A stretch of DNA of 64,000 nt, from contig UBKJ01000003.1 of assembly GCA_900465915.1 (NCBI GenBank), forward strand, positions 126,144-190,143, in the 5' to 3' direction. The position numbers and the translations under genes are program-made. Positions 62,407 to 64,000 of this stretch are shown in pieces. The notes beneath the pieces are model-generated. The model made no database searches, was not told the origin of the DNA, and worked only from the letters and a program-made list of their open reading frames with translations. This stretch comes from Hyphomicrobiales bacterium. GTDB taxonomy: Bacteria > Pseudomonadota > Alphaproteobacteria > Rhizobiales > Rhizobiaceae. The stretch's first letter is position 1; each line of letters begins with the position of its first letter.

Positions 62407-63138
62407 CTAGCGTATGCTGTAGACGTTGATCTCGATATCCCCGACGAGCAGGTCGGGCTGCTTTTCACGCAGGATTCCGATCGACGAAAATGTGCTGTCG
62501 AGCTGGAGCTGGAAGGCGTGGGCGGCTCCGTCTTCGTCGCGTTTCTTCAACTGGTCATAGATCGTCGAATGCTCGTCGAAGACCGTGGAGTAATGCCCTT
62601 CCAGCGGAAAGGCCTGACGACGCACGCGGTCCAACTGTCCCGTTGCGTTGTGGATGGTTTGCCATGCGTCGGGAAAGCCCGCGCAGGCGCAGATAAGCTG
62701 ATGAAACTCGTTGTCCAGCGCGAAAAACTCGTCGACGTCCTCGCGGCTGGCCGCGGCCTTCTGCTTGAACAGCGCCAGCTCGAAATCCTTCTCGAATTCC
62801 GGCTTGAAGTTCCGGGCCGCGAGCCGGGTGAGGCGCATCTCCAGCGTGTCCCGGACAAGCTGGCCCTGAAGGACTTCCCGGACGACGATCTTGTTCACGA
62901 AGGTCCCGTCGCTCGGCGCGATCTTGATCAGGCTTTCCTTGGCGAGCTGGATGATGGCTTCCCGCAGCGGCGTGCGGGAGATGCCCAGCTGGGCGCAAAT
63001 GTCTTTTTCGACGATCGGACTGTCCGGCGGCAACCGCAGCGATATGATCGCGCCGCGCAGAAGCTCATACACCTGCGCCGCCTTGGACGTCCGGCCGTCT
63101 AGCTGGTCCGGGTTGAATAGGACGGGAAACGAATCCAC
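62407..63138 (-). CDS. GntR-family regulator with FCD ligand domain
   Basis: 243 aa from a GTG at 63138 (AAAGGGGCAGCA precedes it); the open frame extends upstream to 63276 without a good site. wHTH: VYELLRGAIISLRLPPDSPI, QLGISRTPLREAIIQLAKE; FCD domain: RDTLEMRLTRLAARNF, ALDNEFHQLICACAGFPDAW with Asp/His ligands. Effector unknown; likely controls the divergent phosphotransferase and the 60644 gene. Confidence 0.87.
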   Translation of the reverse strand: MDSFPVLFNPDQLDGRTSKAAQVYELLRGAIISLRLPPDSPIVEKDICAQLGISRTPLREAIIQLAKESLIKIAPSDGTFVNKIVVREVLQGQLVRDTLEMRLTRLAARNFKPEFEKDFELALFKQKAAASREDVDEFFALDNEFHQLICACAGFPDAWQTIHNATGQLDRVRRQAFPLEGHYSTVFDEHSTIYDQLKKRDEDGAAHAFQLQLDSTFSSIGILREKQPDLLVGDIEINVYSIR

Positions 63139-63187
63139 TGCTGCCCCTTTGATTCGGTTCGGGCCGGCCGTTGCCGGCCCATGGTTC

Positions 63188-63290
63188 GATATACCAATAC
63201 ATAGGAAGCCGAGGGAGAGCAATTCCGGCGAAATTTCCGGTCTGTGGCTCTTGCATTCAAAATATTTATATACCAATATATTGCTATATC
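63188..63290. promoter_or_regulatory. Two TATTGGTATAT-type sites in the GntR/phosphotransferase control region
   Basis: GATATACCAATACAT at 63188-63202 and TATATACCAATATATTGC at about 63267-63284, AT-rich and near palindromic. Same words as 60591-60614. They lie between the divergent starts 63138 and 63309, so are likely the GntR operator. Confidence 0.6.
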
Positions 63291-63308
63291 AGTCGAAGGG
63301 AATCTTGC

Positions 63309-64000
63309 ATGGCGGCCCCTCAAACCGCATCGATGAAGCCGGACATGGCGGTGCGCCACGAATTGCTCACGCCCGACGAGGCGGTCGAGATCGCGCGTCG
63401 CTTTTATGGGCTTCCCGCATCGGCGCATCGCCTGTCCGGAGAGAAGGACAGCAATTTTCGCCTGGATGCGGCGGGAGGGGCGCAATATCTGCTCAAGGCG
63501 GTCAATCCGGGCGAGGACGCCGCGGTCATCAACATGCATACATGCGCGCTGCGGCACGTCGCGCTGCGCGATCCGGAAATGCCGGTGCAGCGGATCGTGC
63601 CGACGCTGCAAGGCGAACCGGAATTTCGCCTCGACCGCGGACGCGCCGATCAGCGGACCGTCCGGCTCGTGACCTATGTCCGCGGCGCGCTGCAGCGCAA
63701 GTCCAGGCAGACGCCCGCGCAGCGCCGCAACGCCGGCGTCATGCTGGGCCGGCTGCAGGATGCGCTCGCCGACTTCCGCCATCCGGCGGAGGATCATTTT
63801 TCGATGTGGGACATGAAGAACGCGCCCTCGCTGAAGGCGATGCTCGCGGACCTCGAGGCGGGCGAAAAGCGCGCCGAACTGGCCGCCTGGCTCGACCGTT
63901 TCGCCGACGAGGTGCTCTCCGATCTGGGCGACCTGCGTTCGCAGGTGGTCCATAACGACCTCAACAGCGACAATATCGTCGTCGATCCCGACAACACGGA
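63309..64000 (+). CDS. Aminoglycoside-phosphotransferase-fold kinase (hydroxylysine-kinase-like), 3' end outside window
   Basis: At least 230 aa; the frame is open at the window end. LLTPDEAVEIARRFYGLPAS, KDSNFRLDAAGGAQYLLKAV (nucleotide-binding Lys) and the catalytic loop VVHNDLNSDNIVVD (HxDxxxxN). The family includes hydroxylysine kinase and kinases fused to class III aminotransferases, so a larger protein may continue beyond the window. Confidence 0.82.
   Translation, partial: MAAPQTASMKPDMAVRHELLTPDEAVEIARRFYGLPASAHRLSGEKDSNFRLDAAGGAQYLLKAVNPGEDAAVINMHTCALRHVALRDPEMPVQRIVPTLQGEPEFRLDRGRADQRTVRLVTYVRGALQRKSRQTPAQRRNAGVMLGRLQDALADFRHPAEDHFSMWDMKNAPSLKAMLADLEAGEKRAELAAWLDRFADEVLSDLGDLRSQVVHNDLNSDNIVVDPDNT

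Overview
The window is high-GC chromosomal DNA of an alphaproteobacterium, most likely a member of the Hyphomicrobiales (rhizobia and relatives). The evidence is the smo/mtlK-type polyol operon, a CbtAB cobalt importer behind a cobalamin riboswitch, a PotABCD-type polyamine importer and GntR/FCD regulation. The species cannot be read from the sequence. A roughly 45 kb prophage is inserted in a tRNA-Thr(CGU) gene.

Left flank (1-9331): the end of a polyol ABC transporter operon with mannitol dehydrogenase; a cobalt/B12 locus (phosphatase-like gene on the minus strand, riboswitch-cbtB-cbtA-hypothetical on the plus strand); a ProC-like reductase; an aldehyde dehydrogenase; and a membrane diguanylate cyclase. 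Right flank (54544-64000): a LuxR-type regulator next to a polyamine ABC operon ending in an SDR dehydrogenase, then a polar amino-acid binding protein, a second SDR, a GntR/FCD regulator and a phosphotransferase that runs off the window. AT-rich TATTGGTATAT-type sites lie in front of the GntR gene and of the binding-protein gene, which suggests one regulon.

Prophage (9357-54543): it is bounded by a perfect 52-bp direct repeat, the 3' part of the tRNA gene. Layout: (i) a leftward accessory operon (15192 to 9598) with an HTH protein, a small protein, a frameshifted Nmad5-like gene, an AAA+ ATPase, two paralogous small proteins, zinc-ribbon and HTH mini-proteins and a dCMP-deaminase-like protein; (ii) the lysogeny block (tyrosine integrase, overlapping excisionase-like gene, XRE repressor candidate) divergent from (iii) a rightward replication block: Cro-like protein, Acb2/Tad1-like mini-protein, RuvC-like resolvase, DnaA-domain-IV-like mini-protein, SNF2 helicase, DUF2800 nuclease, DUF2815 ssDNA-binding protein, dNMP kinase, HNH endonuclease, family A DNA polymerase and primase-helicase; (iv) a leftward island with a lipoprotein, a CobT-like VWA protein and a CobS/MoxR-like AAA+ ATPase; (v) a rightward late block: fibre, GH108 endolysin, 3-TM holin, terminase, 779-aa portal, scaffold, capsid, adaptor, gp10-like protein, two GNAT-like proteins and a series of probable ejection proteins. 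Gene order and portal size point to a short-tailed (podovirus-like) temperate phage. Apart from the Nmad5 frameshift nothing looks broken, so it may be functional.

Most worth a second look: the CobS/CobT-like island with a metallopeptidase-like HExxxH/EDxRxE signature, the possible anti-CBASS/Thoeris sponge, the Nmad5 gene broken or recoded at an A7 run, the free-standing DnaA-like domain, and several repeated non-coding motifs (GGTGTTTCCT leaders, TGTCTAGACA palindromes, TAGTGCTGC pairs beside both att sites).
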